DNA of 64,000 nucleotides, taken from contig NZ_BAAADJ010000023.1 in NCBI RefSeq assembly GCF_039522365.1, positions 222,414 to 286,413 of the forward strand. The letters run 5' to 3'. Numbering within the stretch: position 1 is the first letter of the stretch; each line of letters starts with the position of its first letter. Under the pieces are notes generated by a model. The model saw only the letters and a list, made by a program, of their open reading frames with translations, had not been told where the DNA came from and did not search any database. Origin of the DNA: Bacillus carboniphilus (GTDB lineage Bacteria > Bacillota > Bacilli > Bacillales > JC228). Positions 48,291 through 57,624 of this stretch are shown here, piece by piece. Position numbers and translations under genes: made by a program.

Positions 48291-48457
48291 GTTGATTTCC
48301 GTTGCAGGTGCTTGCTTTCCGCGGGCGGTCCGGGAGCCTCCTCGTCGCTTGCGCTCCTGCGGGGTCTCCTTTGTCCCTTCCTCCCACTTTCCACTGCTTC
48401 CATTATATTTTCTTCAAGGCAGTGGAAATGAGTCAAGCACCTTCCACTCCAATCAAC
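48291..48457. repeat. GC-rich 167-bp MITE-like/structured intergenic element
   Basis: The ends are inverted repeats: GTTGATTTCCGTTGCAGGTGCTT at the left, and at the right a sequence whose complement is GTTGATT...AAGGTGCTT. The interior contains the motif GCTTTCCGCGGGCGGTCCGG and GAGCCTCCTCGTCGCTTGCG, then GTCTCC, and a CCACTGC/GCAGTGG hairpin (48391-48397 with 48419-48425). It is far more GC-rich than its surroundings. I recognise it as a sequence that recurs many times in Bacillaceae genomes. No coding frame here is convincing. Confidence 0.85.
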
Positions 48458-48650
48458 TACTGCTTGAACAAATGGTGCAAGAAACAACAATCACAACGAA
48501 AATAGGCTTCTTAAAAAAACTTCTTAAAGTTAGTATCTTTTACTTAAACCATCAAGAGTTTAAAATTGTTATTGGCTTGCCTTGTCGGCTGATTAAGCTC
48601 TAATGCTTTTCCTCATATGGTATACTATTTCTAACTAGGAGCGTGATTCT

Positions 48651-49310
48651 ATGTCACTTCGTGAGCAAGGACTTACATATTTACAAGAAGGAAAGTTGGA
48701 GGCAGCCGCTTCGTCCTTTTTACAGGCTATTGAGGATGAACCGGATAATGCGATTAATTATGTAAATCTAGGAGATGTTCTAATTCAAGTGGGGGAGGAT
48801 GAAAAAGCCCTACCACTTTTCAAAAAAGCAGTTGAAATCGACGAGGATATGGCTACTGCTTACTATAGTATTGGAACGTTGTATTATAAAAACGAAAAAT
48901 ATAAAGAAGCCATGGAATCCTTTGAAAAGGCATTAAAGAAAGGCTTACAAACCGCTGATAACTATTTTATGTTGGGTATGAGTATGATTCACCTGGACCA
49001 ACCAAAGCTTGCCCTTCCTTATCTGCAAAGGGCCACGGAACTTAATCCAATGGATGTTGACGCGCATTTGCAGTATGGTCTATGTTTAGGTGGTTTAGGC
49101 TTGTTTGAAGCTGCTAAAACTCAGATGGGAAAAGTTTTAGATTTAAAACCAAATGAACCGGATGCCTATTACAACCTCGGCGTTGTTTATTATATGCATG
49201 AAAATAACTTCACAAAAGCAAAAGAGTGTTTTGAAAAAGCGATTGAAATAAAACCAGACCATGCGCTTTCTGCGTACGGGATAAAGTTAATTGAAAAGCA
49301 AGGTATGTAA
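48651..49310 (+). CDS. yrrB: Tetratricopeptide-repeat protein (YrrB-like)
   Basis: The 219 residues are almost entirely TPR units (about six, roughly 1-215), each of about 34 residues, with the usual signatures such as AINYVNLGDVLIQVGEDEKALPLF and YYSIGTLYYKNEKYKEA. There is no signal peptide or membrane segment, so it is a cytoplasmic adaptor. Its partner is unknown. GGAGCGTGATTCT precedes ATG 48651. It lies 29 bases before recD2, as in B. subtilis yrrB-yrrC. Confidence 0.92.
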   Translation: MSLREQGLTYLQEGKLEAAASSFLQAIEDEPDNAINYVNLGDVLIQVGEDEKALPLFKKAVEIDEDMATAYYSIGTLYYKNEKYKEAMESFEKALKKGLQTADNYFMLGMSMIHLDQPKLALPYLQRATELNPMDVDAHLQYGLCLGGLGLFEAAKTQMGKVLDLKPNEPDAYYNLGVVYYMHENNFTKAKECFEKAIEIKPDHALSAYGIKLIEKQGM

Positions 49311-49339
49311 ATTAAAAGGGTGAAAGAAGGCGAAATCCA

Positions 49340-51712
49340 ATGCGACAGGAATCCTTTAATCTATTTTCGGAAACTGAAAAATATATAAAAGGGCGTCCCA
49401 TTGTGACCATCTTCCATAATGAACAAAACCTCTATACGGTTTTAAGAATCAGAGTAGATGACACTGACGAAATATATGATGAAAAGGAAGCTGTTGTTAC
49501 AGGGTATTTTCCTCGTATTCATGAAGAAGACACCTATAAATTTTTTGGAACGATGAAAGAACACCCAAAATTTGGCCTTCAGTTTCATGCGAACCGTTAT
49601 GAAAAGGAAATCCCTAAAACAAAAGAGGGAATCATTCAATATCTTTCAAGTGATTTATTTTCTGGTATCGGGAAAAAAACAGCGGAAGTAATTGTTAATA
49701 CCTTAGGAGAAAGTGCTATATCAAGGATTCTAGAAAACCCTTCTGTCTTAGAAGAAGTTCCTAAATTATCAAAGGATAAAGCAAAGCTTATTCATGAAAC
49801 GCTTCAAGAACATCAAGGGTTAGAAGAAGTCATGATCACACTCTCTCAGCTTGGGTTTGGTCCGCAAATTTCTATGAAAATTTATCAAACATACCGGGAA
49901 CAAACGTTGCAGATTATTAACGATAACCCCTATAAACTGGTAGAAGATGTAGAAGGGGTCGGTTTCGCAAAAGCAGATGAGCTAGGGGAACAAATGGGTA
50001 TTAGTGGCGAGCACCCAGATAGAATGAAAGCTGCCATCCTCTACACGCTCGAAAAGAAATGTTTACAAGAAGGACATGTATTTTTGTTAAAAGAACCTTT
50101 TCTATTTGAAGTGAGAACACTACTTGAAAAAAATCATTCCCCTTCAATAGATATTAACGTTATTACGAATATGTTGTTGCAACTAGATGAAGAAGGCCGG
50201 ATAAAATTCCAAGAAAATCGAGTCTATATGAACTCTCTCTATTACGCAGAAAGAGGGATTGTTACAAATATCGAAAGACTATTAAGCCAAGACCAATATG
50301 AAGACCAGTTTTCAGAATCTGAGTTTTTATTAGCCCTTGGAAGCCTAGAAGAACGTTTAGCCATGCAATACGCCCCTACACAAAAAACGGCCATACAAAA
50401 AGCCTTGTCATCACCAATGTTGTTACTAACCGGTGGACCGGGAACAGGGAAAACAACGGTCATAAAAGGAATAGTAGATTTATACGCGGAGCTCCATGGG
50501 CTGTCTTTGAATCCGAAAGATTATAAGGATGAGCCTTTTCCAGTTTTGCTTTGTGCCCCAACAGGACGTGCTGCTAAAAGGATGAACGAGGCCACTGAGT
50601 TACCAGCTGTTACGATTCATAGATTATTAGGGTGGAACGGTAGTGAGGCTTTCCAATATGACGAAGACCAACAAATTGAAGGACGTTTACTCATTATCGA
50701 TGAAATGTCTATGGTTGACACTTGGTTAGCTCATCAGCTATTTAAAGCCTTACCAGACGATATTCAGGTCATCATGGTAGGCGATGAGGACCAACTCCCA
50801 TCAGTTGGTCCAGGACAAGTACTGAAGGATTTACTAGAATCTAAAAAAATCCCAACTGTTCAACTTACGGATATTTATAGACAGGAAGACGGGTCTTCCA
50901 TAGTTGACTTAGCACATATGATCAAAGATGGTGAAGTCCCATCCGATTTAATTAAGCCGAAGAAGGACCGCTCATTTATTTCTTGTAGAGCCCTACAAAT
51001 GGGAGAAGTTGTACAGAAAATTGTAAAAAACGCGATGGGAAAAGGGTATTCAAAGAAAGATATTCAAGTACTAGCACCTATGTATAAGGGTCCTGCAGGT
51101 ATTGATAATTTAAACACGTTGTTACAGGATGTTATGAATCCAAATGATGGGACAAGAAAAGAAGTTACCTTTGGAGAAAGAAAATATAGAATTGGTGATA
51201 AGGTTTTACAACTAGTGAACAGGCCTGAGGATCAAGTCTTCAACGGTGATATGGGAGAGATTATTTCCATTTTGAAAGCGGATGAAGTTCAATCCGAAGA
51301 TAAGCAGGATCAGCTCATTGTGTCTTTCGATGGGATAGAGGTCTATTATCCAAAAGCCCAGTGGAACGAACTAACCCTTGCTTATTGCTGTTCAATCCAT
51401 AAATCACAAGGAAGTGAGTTTCCTATTGTAGTATTACCGGTAGTCAGGAGCTACTACCGAATGTTAAGACGAAACTTATTGTATACGGCGGTAACTCGAA
51501 GTAAACAATTTTTAATTCTTTGTGGAGAGACGGAAGCTTTTGAAATTGGAGTGATGCGTCAAGATGACCATCAGCGCCAAACTTCACTAGTGGAACGACT
51601 CACTTCGAATAATGAGGCAAAGGAACAAGGAACGATTACAGAGGCTGAGCTGTTAAAAATCGATCCAATGATTGGGATGGAGCTCATTACCCCATATGAT
51701 TTCTTATCATAA
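49340..51712 (+). CDS. recD2: ATP-dependent DNA helicase RecD2
   Basis: RecD2 is a superfamily 1B 5'-3' helicase working in replication-fork restart and recombination outside the RecBCD/AddAB complex. The N-terminal domain (1-330) carries helix-hairpin-helix motifs (FSGIGKKTAEVIV). The motor has Walker A GGPGTGKTTV at about 364-373, ALPDDIQVIMVGDEDQLPSVGPG (motifs II-III) and motif VI YTAVTRSKQF. It has 790 residues, near the family's 798. The ribosome binding site before ATG 49340 is moderate. It forms an operon with the TPR gene and ends at a terminator. Confidence 0.97.
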   Translation: MRQESFNLFSETEKYIKGRPIVTIFHNEQNLYTVLRIRVDDTDEIYDEKEAVVTGYFPRIHEEDTYKFFGTMKEHPKFGLQFHANRYEKEIPKTKEGIIQYLSSDLFSGIGKKTAEVIVNTLGESAISRILENPSVLEEVPKLSKDKAKLIHETLQEHQGLEEVMITLSQLGFGPQISMKIYQTYREQTLQIINDNPYKLVEDVEGVGFAKADELGEQMGISGEHPDRMKAAILYTLEKKCLQEGHVFLLKEPFLFEVRTLLEKNHSPSIDINVITNMLLQLDEEGRIKFQENRVYMNSLYYAERGIVTNIERLLSQDQYEDQFSESEFLLALGSLEERLAMQYAPTQKTAIQKALSSPMLLLTGGPGTGKTTVIKGIVDLYAELHGLSLNPKDYKDEPFPVLLCAPTGRAAKRMNEATELPAVTIHRLLGWNGSEAFQYDEDQQIEGRLLIIDEMSMVDTWLAHQLFKALPDDIQVIMVGDEDQLPSVGPGQVLKDLLESKKIPTVQLTDIYRQEDGSSIVDLAHMIKDGEVPSDLIKPKKDRSFISCRALQMGEVVQKIVKNAMGKGYSKKDIQVLAPMYKGPAGIDNLNTLLQDVMNPNDGTRKEVTFGERKYRIGDKVLQLVNRPEDQVFNGDMGEIISILKADEVQSEDKQDQLIVSFDGIEVYYPKAQWNELTLAYCCSIHKSQGSEFPIVVLPVVRSYYRMLRRNLLYTAVTRSKQFLILCGETEAFEIGVMRQDDHQRQTSLVERLTSNNEAKEQGTITEAELLKIDPMIGMELITPYDFLS

Positions 51713-51715
51713 TAA

Positions 51716-51746
51716 GTTCTCACTTTAACGAGTGGGAGCTTTTTTA
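51716..51746 (+). terminator. Rho-independent terminator after recD2
   Basis: GTTCTCACT (51716-51724) pairs with AGTGGGAGC (51731-51739) through two wobbles, followed by a T6 run. Confidence 0.85.
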
Positions 51747-51881
51747 ATTTTCCATGGAACTAATCTTAAATATAGAAGTCTAATGTTATAGGGATTAAAA
51801 AGTTTGGGAATAATAGAAAAGCGAAACATAGAGACTATTTAATCAATTAACGAACATGAAAAATAAGGGGTGCAAGAAACG

Positions 51882-52073
51882 TTGTTGAAATGCCCAAACT
51901 GTAAGAGCAAAGATATCGGAAAAATAGGAGTAAACCAATACTACTGTTGGGGTTGTTTTATAGAACTATCGATAACAAAGGGAGTTATTAACACCCATCA
52001 AGTCGAAGAAGATGGTTCACTATCATCCTTAGACGATTTATTTGACGAGCAAGACAGACAATTTAGTATGTAA
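51882..52073 (+). CDS. Small zinc-ribbon-like protein
   Basis: This is a protein of about 63 residues with two Cys pairs, LKCPNCKS and YYCWGC, arranged as a C-x2-C / C-x2-C zinc ribbon, followed by an acidic tail (EEDGSLSSLDDLFDEQDR). It could be a small DNA-, RNA- or protein-binding factor; I do not assign a function. The frame is open from GTG 51870, but that codon overlaps AAGGGG; TTG 51882 or 51885 is a better start. In B. subtilis I recall a small gene, yrzR, in the same region, and I cannot confirm that it is the same. It is followed by a terminator and separate from recD2. Confidence 0.75.
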   Translation: MLKCPNCKSKDIGKIGVNQYYCWGCFIELSITKGVINTHQVEEDGSLSSLDDLFDEQDRQFSM

Positions 52074-52087
52074 GATTTTTAAAAAGT

Positions 52088-52120
52088 AAACGTTCGTAAA
52101 CATAGACGGACGTTTTTTAC
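52088..52120 (+). terminator. Terminator after the zinc-ribbon gene
   Basis: AAACGTTCGT (52088-52097) pairs with ACGGACGTTT (52106-52115), followed by T residues. Confidence 0.85.
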
Positions 52121-52191
52121 TTGTAAATTTCTATTTCAGAACTCATGCATATTCTCTGCCCTTACATTGAAAAATAAGGGGGAGGGGAGTG

Positions 52192-53268
52192 ATGAGATCC
52201 TTGGATATAAAGATTAAATGGCTATACTGGTTAGGGATTATACTACTATCCTTTATCTTGCTATACATATTTGTTTTATTAAAAGGTATATGGTTGCCAG
52301 TTTTAAAAATCCTTTTTACAGTTTTAACTCCCTTCATCATTGGAGCATTTATATCATACCTCTTACATCCAACAGTAGAAAAATTACATGAAAGTGGATT
52401 ACATAGGGGACTTTCAATATTTATTATCTATTTCTTATTTTTTTCACTAATAGGCTGGGGACTATATAAAGGAGTACCAGCTTTTATCAGTCAATTGCGA
52501 GATTTTGCAGAAAATGCTCCTGAGTACACGGCGATTTACAAGGATTGGATCAATGATTTAGAAAGGGAAACATCGACTTGGCCAATTGAAGTAAAGAGTC
52601 GAATAAGTGAGGGAATTCAATATGGCGAAAGACTCCTTGACCGAATTTTAGACAAATCGTTAAATATACTGTTGAAAGTTGGAAATTTTTTATTCGTTAT
52701 CATTTTAATTCCATTTATCTCTTTCTATATGTTGAAAGATATTGAAAAAATTAAAGAGATGGCGTGGAAGCTGACCCCGCATAAATGGAGAAGAGAAGGT
52801 AAACAATTTCTATACGATGTAGATGAATCTCTAGGACAATATATTAGAGGACAATTTATTGTTTGCCTCTCAATGGGAGTTATTGCTTTCCTTTTATTTT
52901 GGTTTGTAGGAATTAAATATTCTTTACTCCTTGGTATCATTGTAGGAGTAACAAATATTATTCCTTACTTTGGTCCTGTAATTGGAGCCATTCCTTCTGT
53001 TATTATTGCAGCAACGATGTCAATGAAGCTAGTAATTATTAGTATAATCATTATTGCTGTATTGCAGTTTATTGAAGGGAATATATTATCTCCATATATT
53101 GTGGGAAAAAGCTTGCATATGCATCCTTTAATGATTATTGGCGCACTTCTCTTAGGTAGTGAAATAGGAGGGATTATAGGGCTGTTGGTGGCTGTTCCCC
53201 TTTTGGCTATATTAAAAGTAACCTTATTTCATATAAAGTTACGGTTTATAGACAAAGTCCGAATTTGA
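52192..53268 (+). CDS. AI-2E/PerM-family membrane protein (YrrI-like)
   Basis: This is a protein of about 358 residues with eight hydrophobic segments in the usual 2 + long extracellular/cytoplasmic region + 5-6 pattern, and the motif GVTNIIPYFGPVIGAIP (about residue 265) typical of the AI-2E transporter/PerM family. Such proteins have been linked to autoinducer export or sodium antiport; no substrate can be inferred. GGGAGGGGAG runs up to the start; ATG 52192 is preferred to GTG 52189. It is placed before alaS as B. subtilis yrrI is; glnQHMP is absent between recD2 and this gene. Confidence 0.9.
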   Translation: MRSLDIKIKWLYWLGIILLSFILLYIFVLLKGIWLPVLKILFTVLTPFIIGAFISYLLHPTVEKLHESGLHRGLSIFIIYFLFFSLIGWGLYKGVPAFISQLRDFAENAPEYTAIYKDWINDLERETSTWPIEVKSRISEGIQYGERLLDRILDKSLNILLKVGNFLFVIILIPFISFYMLKDIEKIKEMAWKLTPHKWRREGKQFLYDVDESLGQYIRGQFIVCLSMGVIAFLLFWFVGIKYSLLLGIIVGVTNIIPYFGPVIGAIPSVIIAATMSMKLVIISIIIIAVLQFIEGNILSPYIVGKSLHMHPLMIIGALLLGSEIGGIIGLLVAVPLLAILKVTLFHIKLRFIDKVRI

Positions 53269-53287
53269 AAAATCGTTCCGACTTAGT

Positions 53288-53317
53288 TTGACAAACCTTA
53301 TTGCAGTCCTCTATAAT
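53288..53317 (+). promoter_or_regulatory. Sigma-A promoter for alaS
   Basis: TTGACA (53288-53293), an 18-bp spacer and TATAAT (53312-53317); both hexamers are perfect matches to consensus. Confidence 0.88.
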
Positions 53318-53334
53318 TTTCCGTATAAAATGAC

Positions 53335-53592
53335 TAATAGGAAACACGAAGAAGGAATCAAGTACGTTACAGACCATTTGAGTGCAGTATGACATGCATG
53401 GAAGAGAGGAATCTCCGTAGGCTGGAAGGGATTCTAAATGAAGGGTAACCGAAGCTATTCTGGAGTGCAGCTAATACCTGCCGTTAGCCACGTTAAGGCT
53501 TTGGAGTGATGGGGATTATTATAATCCACATAACCAGGGTGGTACCGCGAGTTAGCTCTCGTCCCTGTTTTTAGGGATGAGGGCTTTTTTGT
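53335..53592 (+). promoter_or_regulatory. T-box leader (alanine) of alaS
   Basis: The T-box core AGGGTGGTACCGCG is at 53536-53549. The likely specifier is GCT (Ala) at 53454-53456, in CGAA-GCT-ATTCTGG. The terminator stem AGCTCTCGTCCCT (53554-53566) pairs, with wobbles, with AGGGATGAGGGCT (53573-53585), followed by T residues. Uncharged tRNA-Ala should permit read-through into alaS. Confidence 0.94.
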
Positions 53593-53620
53593 GTCTAAAA
53601 AATCAGTAGGAGGAAAAACA

Positions 53621-56254
53621 ATGAATTACATAGGTGGTAATGATATTCGTAAAATGTTTTTAGATTTCTTTGTATCAAAGGGTCACAGAGTGGAACCGAG
53701 TGCATCCCTAGTACCCCATGAAGACCCATCTCTATTGTGGATTAACAGTGGGGTAGCAACTTTAAAAAAATACTTTGATGGAAGAATTGTTCCCGAAAAC
53801 CCTCGAATTACAAATGCACAAAAATCAATACGTACAAACGATATTGAAAATGTAGGGAAAACAGCAAGACACCATACATTCTTTGAGATGTTAGGGAATT
53901 TCTCTATTGGTGAATACTTCAAAGAAGAAGCAATTGAATGGGCGTGGGAGTTCCTAACCAGCCCAGAATGGATTGGTTTTGATCCAGAGAAGCTATCAGT
54001 TACCATCCACCCAGAAGATCAAGAGGCCTTTGATTTATGGCATGAAAAAATAGGAGTACCTAAAGAACGTATCATCCGTTTAGAAGGTAATTTCTGGGAT
54101 ATTGGAGAAGGGCCAAGTGGACCAAATACAGAAATTTTCTATGATCGAGGACCTGAATATGGTGACGACCCTAACGATCCAGAGCTCTACCCTGGTGGAG
54201 AAAACGATCGTTATTTAGAAGTATGGAACCTTGTGTTCTCAGAATTTAATCATAATCCAGATGGAACTTACACCCCACTACCGAAGAAGAACATCGATAC
54301 AGGTATGGGATTGGAACGTATGGCATCAGTCATTCAAGAAACCCCAACTAACTTTGAAACCGATTTGTTTATGCCCATTATTAAAGAGACAGAGTCCATT
54401 TCAGGAAATGAATATGGTAAAAATACAGAGCAAACAGTAGCGTTTAAGGTCATTGCAGATCACATTAGAACCGTTGCTTTTGCTGTTGGAGATGGTGCAT
54501 TACCTTCCAATGAAGGTAGAGGCTATGTATTAAGACGTCTGCTAAGAAGAGCTGTTCGTTATGGAAAAGTGCTTGGTATTGACGAACCTTTCCTTTACAA
54601 GCTAGTACCTGTTGTTGGCTCTATCATGGTTGACTTTTATCCAGAAGTAAATCAAAAACAAGATTTCATCCAGCAAGTAATCCGAACAGAAGAAGAAAGA
54701 TTCCACGAAACCTTAAATGAAGGCATTAACATGATCAGTAATATCATCGAGCAACAAAAAGGGAAAGGGGATCACGTAATCCCTGGAACGGACGTCTTTA
54801 AGCTTTATGATACGTATGGATTCCCAGTGGAATTAACAGCAGAATATGCTGAAGAAGCGGGCATGAAAATGGACGTTGAAGGCTTTGATGCAGAAATGGA
54901 AAAACAACGTGCACGTGCAAGAGCTGCAAGACAAGAAGTGGGTTCCATGCAGGTTCAAGGTGGTGTATTATCTGACATAAAAATTGAAAGCCAATTTGTA
55001 GGGTACGAAACACTAATGACATCCGGTAAAGTCGAAGCGATTGTTGTGGGTGGAGAACTTGTTAATGAAATTTCAGAGGGAAGTGAAGCCTTTGTTATTC
55101 TAAATCAGACTCCTTTTTATGCAGAAAGTGGAGGCCAGATTGGTGATAAAGGATTCTTTGAGTCAACAGCTGTCAAGGCTGAAGTACTAGATGTCCAGAA
55201 AGCACCAAATGGCCAAAACCTTCATCGAGTAAGAGTGGTGTCTGGCACATTAACAGAGGGTACTACTGTTGAAGCTAAAGTTAACCAAGAAGCACGAAAA
55301 GAAATTGTGAAAAACCATACAGCTACTCACCTGCTTCATCAAGCTTTGAAAGATGTATTGGGTAGTCATGTTAACCAAGCAGGCTCTCTTGTAGAACCTA
55401 CAAGATTACGTTTTGACTTCTCACATTTTGGTCAAATCACACAAGAAGAGCTTGAAACGATTGAAACGATTGTGAACGAAAAAATTTGGGCAAGTATTGA
55501 TGTTGATATCTTCCATAAGTCCATTGATGAAGCGAAAGCAATGGGAGCAATGGCGTTATTCGGAGAAAAATATGGTGATGTTGTTCGTGTTGTTCAAGTA
55601 GGCGAATACAGCTTAGAACTTTGTGGAGGTTGCCACGTTCCAAATACGTCAGCTATAGGTCTATTCAAGATTGTTTCTGAAGGTGGTATTGGAGCTGGTA
55701 CACGGAGAATAGAAGCAGTCACAGGAAAAGCTGCCTATCAGCGTCTAAATGACCAAATTCAAGTTCTAAAATCAGCAAGCCAATTATTAAAGGTTCAGCC
55801 AAAAGATGTAGCTACAAAAATCAGCACTCTACAAACAGAAATGAGAGAACTAGAAAAAGAAAATGAATCCTTAAAAGCAAAAATCGGAAATATTGAGGCA
55901 GGAAACCTTCTAGACTCCGTTCAGGATGTAAATGGTGTGAAGCTTGTTGCCAAAAATATTCCGGGCTCAGATATGAATCAGCTTAGATCAATGGTAGATG
56001 ATTTAAAAGAAAAACTAGGATCAGGTATTATCTTGTTAGGAACGGCACAAGATGATAAGGTTCAGTTAATTGCAGGTGTAACAAAAGATTTAGTAGAAAA
56101 AGGTTATCACGCTGGTAAGTTAATTAAAGAAGCTGCTACGATTTGTGGTGGTGGCGGTGGTGGCCGTCCAGATATGGCTCAAGCTGGTGGGAAAAACCCA
56201 GAAAAACTAAATGATGCAATCACTTTTGCACAAGAATGGGTAAAATCCGTTTGA
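53621..56254 (+). CDS. alaS: Alanyl-tRNA synthetase
   Basis: This is a class IIc synthetase with a built-in editing domain. The aminoacylation core (1-460) includes [12 protein letters not shown] (motif 2 region) and [14 protein letters not shown] (motif 3 region). The editing domain (about 550-730) has the zinc motif HTATHLLH and CGGCH (about 573-577 and 670-674). The C-terminal coiled-coil and DHHA1-like domain (about 740-877) end in a [16 protein letters not shown] motif. Length 877 from ATG 53621, right after GTAGGAGG; the frame opening at GTG 53591 runs through the T-box terminator and is not the start. Confidence 0.98.
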   Translation: MNYIGGNDIRKMFLDFFVSKGHRVEPSASLVPHEDPSLLWINSGVATLKKYFDGRIVPENPRITNAQKSIRTNDIENVGKTARHHTFFEMLGNFSIGEYFKEEAIEWAWEFLTSPEWIGFDPEKLSVTIHPEDQEAFDLWHEKIGVPKERIIRLEGNFWDIGEGPSGPNTEIFYDRGPEYGDDPNDPELYPGGENDRYLEVWNLVFSEFNHNPDGTYTPLPKKNIDTGMGLERMASVIQETPTNFETDLFMPIIKETESISGNEYGKNTEQTVAFKVIADHIRTVAFAVGDGALPSNEGRGYVLRRLLRRAVRYGKVLGIDEPFLYKLVPVVGSIMVDFYPEVNQKQDFIQQVIRTEEERFHETLNEGINMISNIIEQQKGKGDHVIPGTDVFKLYDTYGFPVELTAEYAEEAGMKMDVEGFDAEMEKQRARARAARQEVGSMQVQGGVLSDIKIESQFVGYETLMTSGKVEAIVVGGELVNEISEGSEAFVILNQTPFYAESGGQIGDKGFFESTAVKAEVLDVQKAPNGQNLHRVRVVSGTLTEGTTVEAKVNQEARKEIVKNHTATHLLHQALKDVLGSHVNQAGSLVEPTRLRFDFSHFGQITQEELETIETIVNEKIWASIDVDIFHKSIDEAKAMGAMALFGEKYGDVVRVVQVGEYSLELCGGCHVPNTSAIGLFKIVSEGGIGAGTRRIEAVTGKAAYQRLNDQIQVLKSASQLLKVQPKDVATKISTLQTEMRELEKENESLKAKIGNIEAGNLLDSVQDVNGVKLVAKNIPGSDMNQLRSMVDDLKEKLGSGIILLGTAQDDKVQLIAGVTKDLVEKGYHAGKLIKEAATICGGGGGGRPDMAQAGGKNPEKLNDAITFAQEWVKSV

Positions 56255-56299
56255 TTCCATGGTGAAGTAGTGTAAAATGAAGGTAACTTCTGGATAGGT

Positions 56300-56346
56300 A
56301 AAACCTCCCTCTTCTATTTATTATTGGGAGGTTTTACGACCGGTTT
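56300..56346 (+). terminator. Terminator after alaS
   Basis: AAAACCTCCC (56300-56309) pairs with GGGAGGTTTT (56336-56345) around a long AT-rich loop. The following T run is short, so efficiency may be modest. Confidence 0.7.
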
Positions 56347-56438
56347 CTAACTTCAAGGGTATGCGAAAGAGGTACCAACAACGGATACCTTTGTGTTAGT
56401 TTGAGATCTAGTTCCTGAAGAAAGACGAGGTGCTTTTA

Positions 56439-56705
56439 TTGAGCTCTTTTGATAAGACGATGCAATTTAATTTTCCGGAAGAACCTATGGAACATGACGT
56501 AAAAGAAGTTTTACTTCAAGTGTATGGTGCCCTACAGGAAAAAGGCTATAATCCTATTAACCAAATTGTTGGATATTTATTATCTGGAGATCCAGCGTAT
56601 ATTCCGAGACATAAGGATGCCCGGAACATTATCCGCAAATTGGAAAGAGATGAAATTATTGAGGAATTAGTCAAATCATATTTACGGAATGAGCGCGAGG
56701 GTTAA
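56439..56705 (+). CDS. ireB: IreB family regulatory phosphoprotein (YrzL/UPF0297)
   Basis: This is a small protein of 88 residues almost identical in pattern to the UPF0297 family. In Enterococcus, IreB is phosphorylated by the PASTA kinase IreK and lowers cephalosporin resistance; the Bacillus role is less clear. The conserved core is [20 protein letters not shown] and [20 protein letters not shown]. The start is TTG 56439 (MSSFDKTM), shortly after GAGGTGC; GTG 56430 is part of that ribosome binding site. ruvX begins one base after its stop. Confidence 0.93.
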   Translation: MSSFDKTMQFNFPEEPMEHDVKEVLLQVYGALQEKGYNPINQIVGYLLSGDPAYIPRHKDARNIIRKLERDEIIEELVKSYLRNEREG

Positions 56706-56706
56706 G

Positions 56707-57123
56707 ATGCGGATATTGGGATTAGACGTGGGTTCTAAAACGGTGGGTGTCGCCGTCAGTGATGAATTGGGATGGACAGCTCAGGGAGTTGAAACGATTC
56801 CTATAAATGAGGCTGCAGGTGAATTTGGCTTCGATCGATTGGACAAGCTTTTGAAAGAATATACCGTTGAAAAAGTAGTCATTGGTCTTCCGAAAAACAT
56901 GAACGGAACCATTGGACCAAGGGGAGAAGCTTCGAAGCTTTATGCCAAAAAAATTGAAAAAAAGTTCGGTATTCCGGTCATACTATGGGATGAACGTTTA
57001 ACAACGATGGCAGCTGAAAGAGTGTTGCTTGAGGCTGATGTTAGTCGAAAGAAGAGAAAAAAAGTTATCGATAAAATGGCTGCACACTTTATTCTACAGA
57101 GTTTTTTAGACAGCCAAAAATAG
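56707..57123 (+). CDS. ruvX: Holliday junction resolvase-like RuvX (YqgF family)
   Basis: This protein has an RNase H-like fold with an essential role in 16S rRNA 5' maturation in some bacteria; its alternative name is putative Holliday-junction resolvase. It begins [20 protein letters not shown] with the first catalytic Asp, then [16 protein letters not shown] and [12 protein letters not shown] with the remaining acidic residues. 138 residues, the family length, from ATG 56707; a longer frame from 56689 overlaps ireB and is rejected. yrzB follows 11 bases later. Confidence 0.95.
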   Translation: MRILGLDVGSKTVGVAVSDELGWTAQGVETIPINEAAGEFGFDRLDKLLKEYTVEKVVIGLPKNMNGTIGPRGEASKLYAKKIEKKFGIPVILWDERLTTMAAERVLLEADVSRKKRKKVIDKMAAHFILQSFLDSQK

Positions 57124-57134
57124 GAGGAAACAAA

Positions 57135-57419
57135 ATGGATCACGGTGAAGATAAGCACATTACAGTGTACGATGAAGAGGGTAACGAGCAGCTATGTGAA
57201 GTTTTATTCACATTTGACTCAGAAGAATTCAATAAATCTTATGTACTCTACTATCCAGTAGGCCAGGATGAGGATGAGGAAGAAGAAGAAATTGAAATCA
57301 TGGCAAGTAGCTTTAGTCCTGGAGAAGATGGTGGAGAGCTTCAACCGATTGAATCGGACGAAGAATGGGATATGATTGAAGAAATGCTTGAAACTTTCCT
57401 AGCTGAAGAAGAAGAATAA
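57135..57419 (+). CDS. yrzB: DUF1292 acidic protein (YrzB-like)
   Basis: This is a 94-residue, strongly acidic protein (ends AEEEE, with [12 protein letters not shown] in the middle) of the DUF1292/UPF0473 family. Typical features are [20 protein letters not shown] and YVLYYPVG. Function unknown. AGGAGG precedes ATG 57135. It completes the ireB-ruvX-yrzB operon, an arrangement conserved across Firmicutes. Confidence 0.94.
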   Translation: MDHGEDKHITVYDEEGNEQLCEVLFTFDSEEFNKSYVLYYPVGQDEDEEEEEIEIMASSFSPGEDGGELQPIESDEEWDMIEEMLETFLAEEEE

Positions 57420-57430
57420 AAGTAAGTCAG

Positions 57431-57463
57431 AGGCACTCTAATCATGAGTGCCTTACTTTTTTG
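57431..57463 (+). terminator. Rho-independent terminator after yrzB
   Basis: AGGCACTC (57431-57438) pairs with GAGTGCCT (57446-57453), followed by TACTTTTTT. Confidence 0.85.
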
Positions 57464-57624
57464 CCATGGACTTTTTAGTGACTCTATCTTTCTCTTAATT
57501 GAGGGATGACTTGACAGAAGATGAATGACTTGTAAAATACTAATGAAGCAGTATTTTTCGTCAAAGACATTCAAATATCTACATATACAAACAAAACTAA
57601 AGCCTCATTGAGTGGGGGATGACT

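Noticed and set aside
48260..48603. Three overlapping frames (67-110 residues) in the GC-rich element
   Set aside because: They arise from the stop-poor GC-rich composition; frames differ by strand and lack ribosome binding sites.
53591..53620. alaS starting at GTG 53591
   Set aside because: That codon lies directly after the T-box terminator; ATG 53621 has the strong ribosome binding site and the usual N-terminus.
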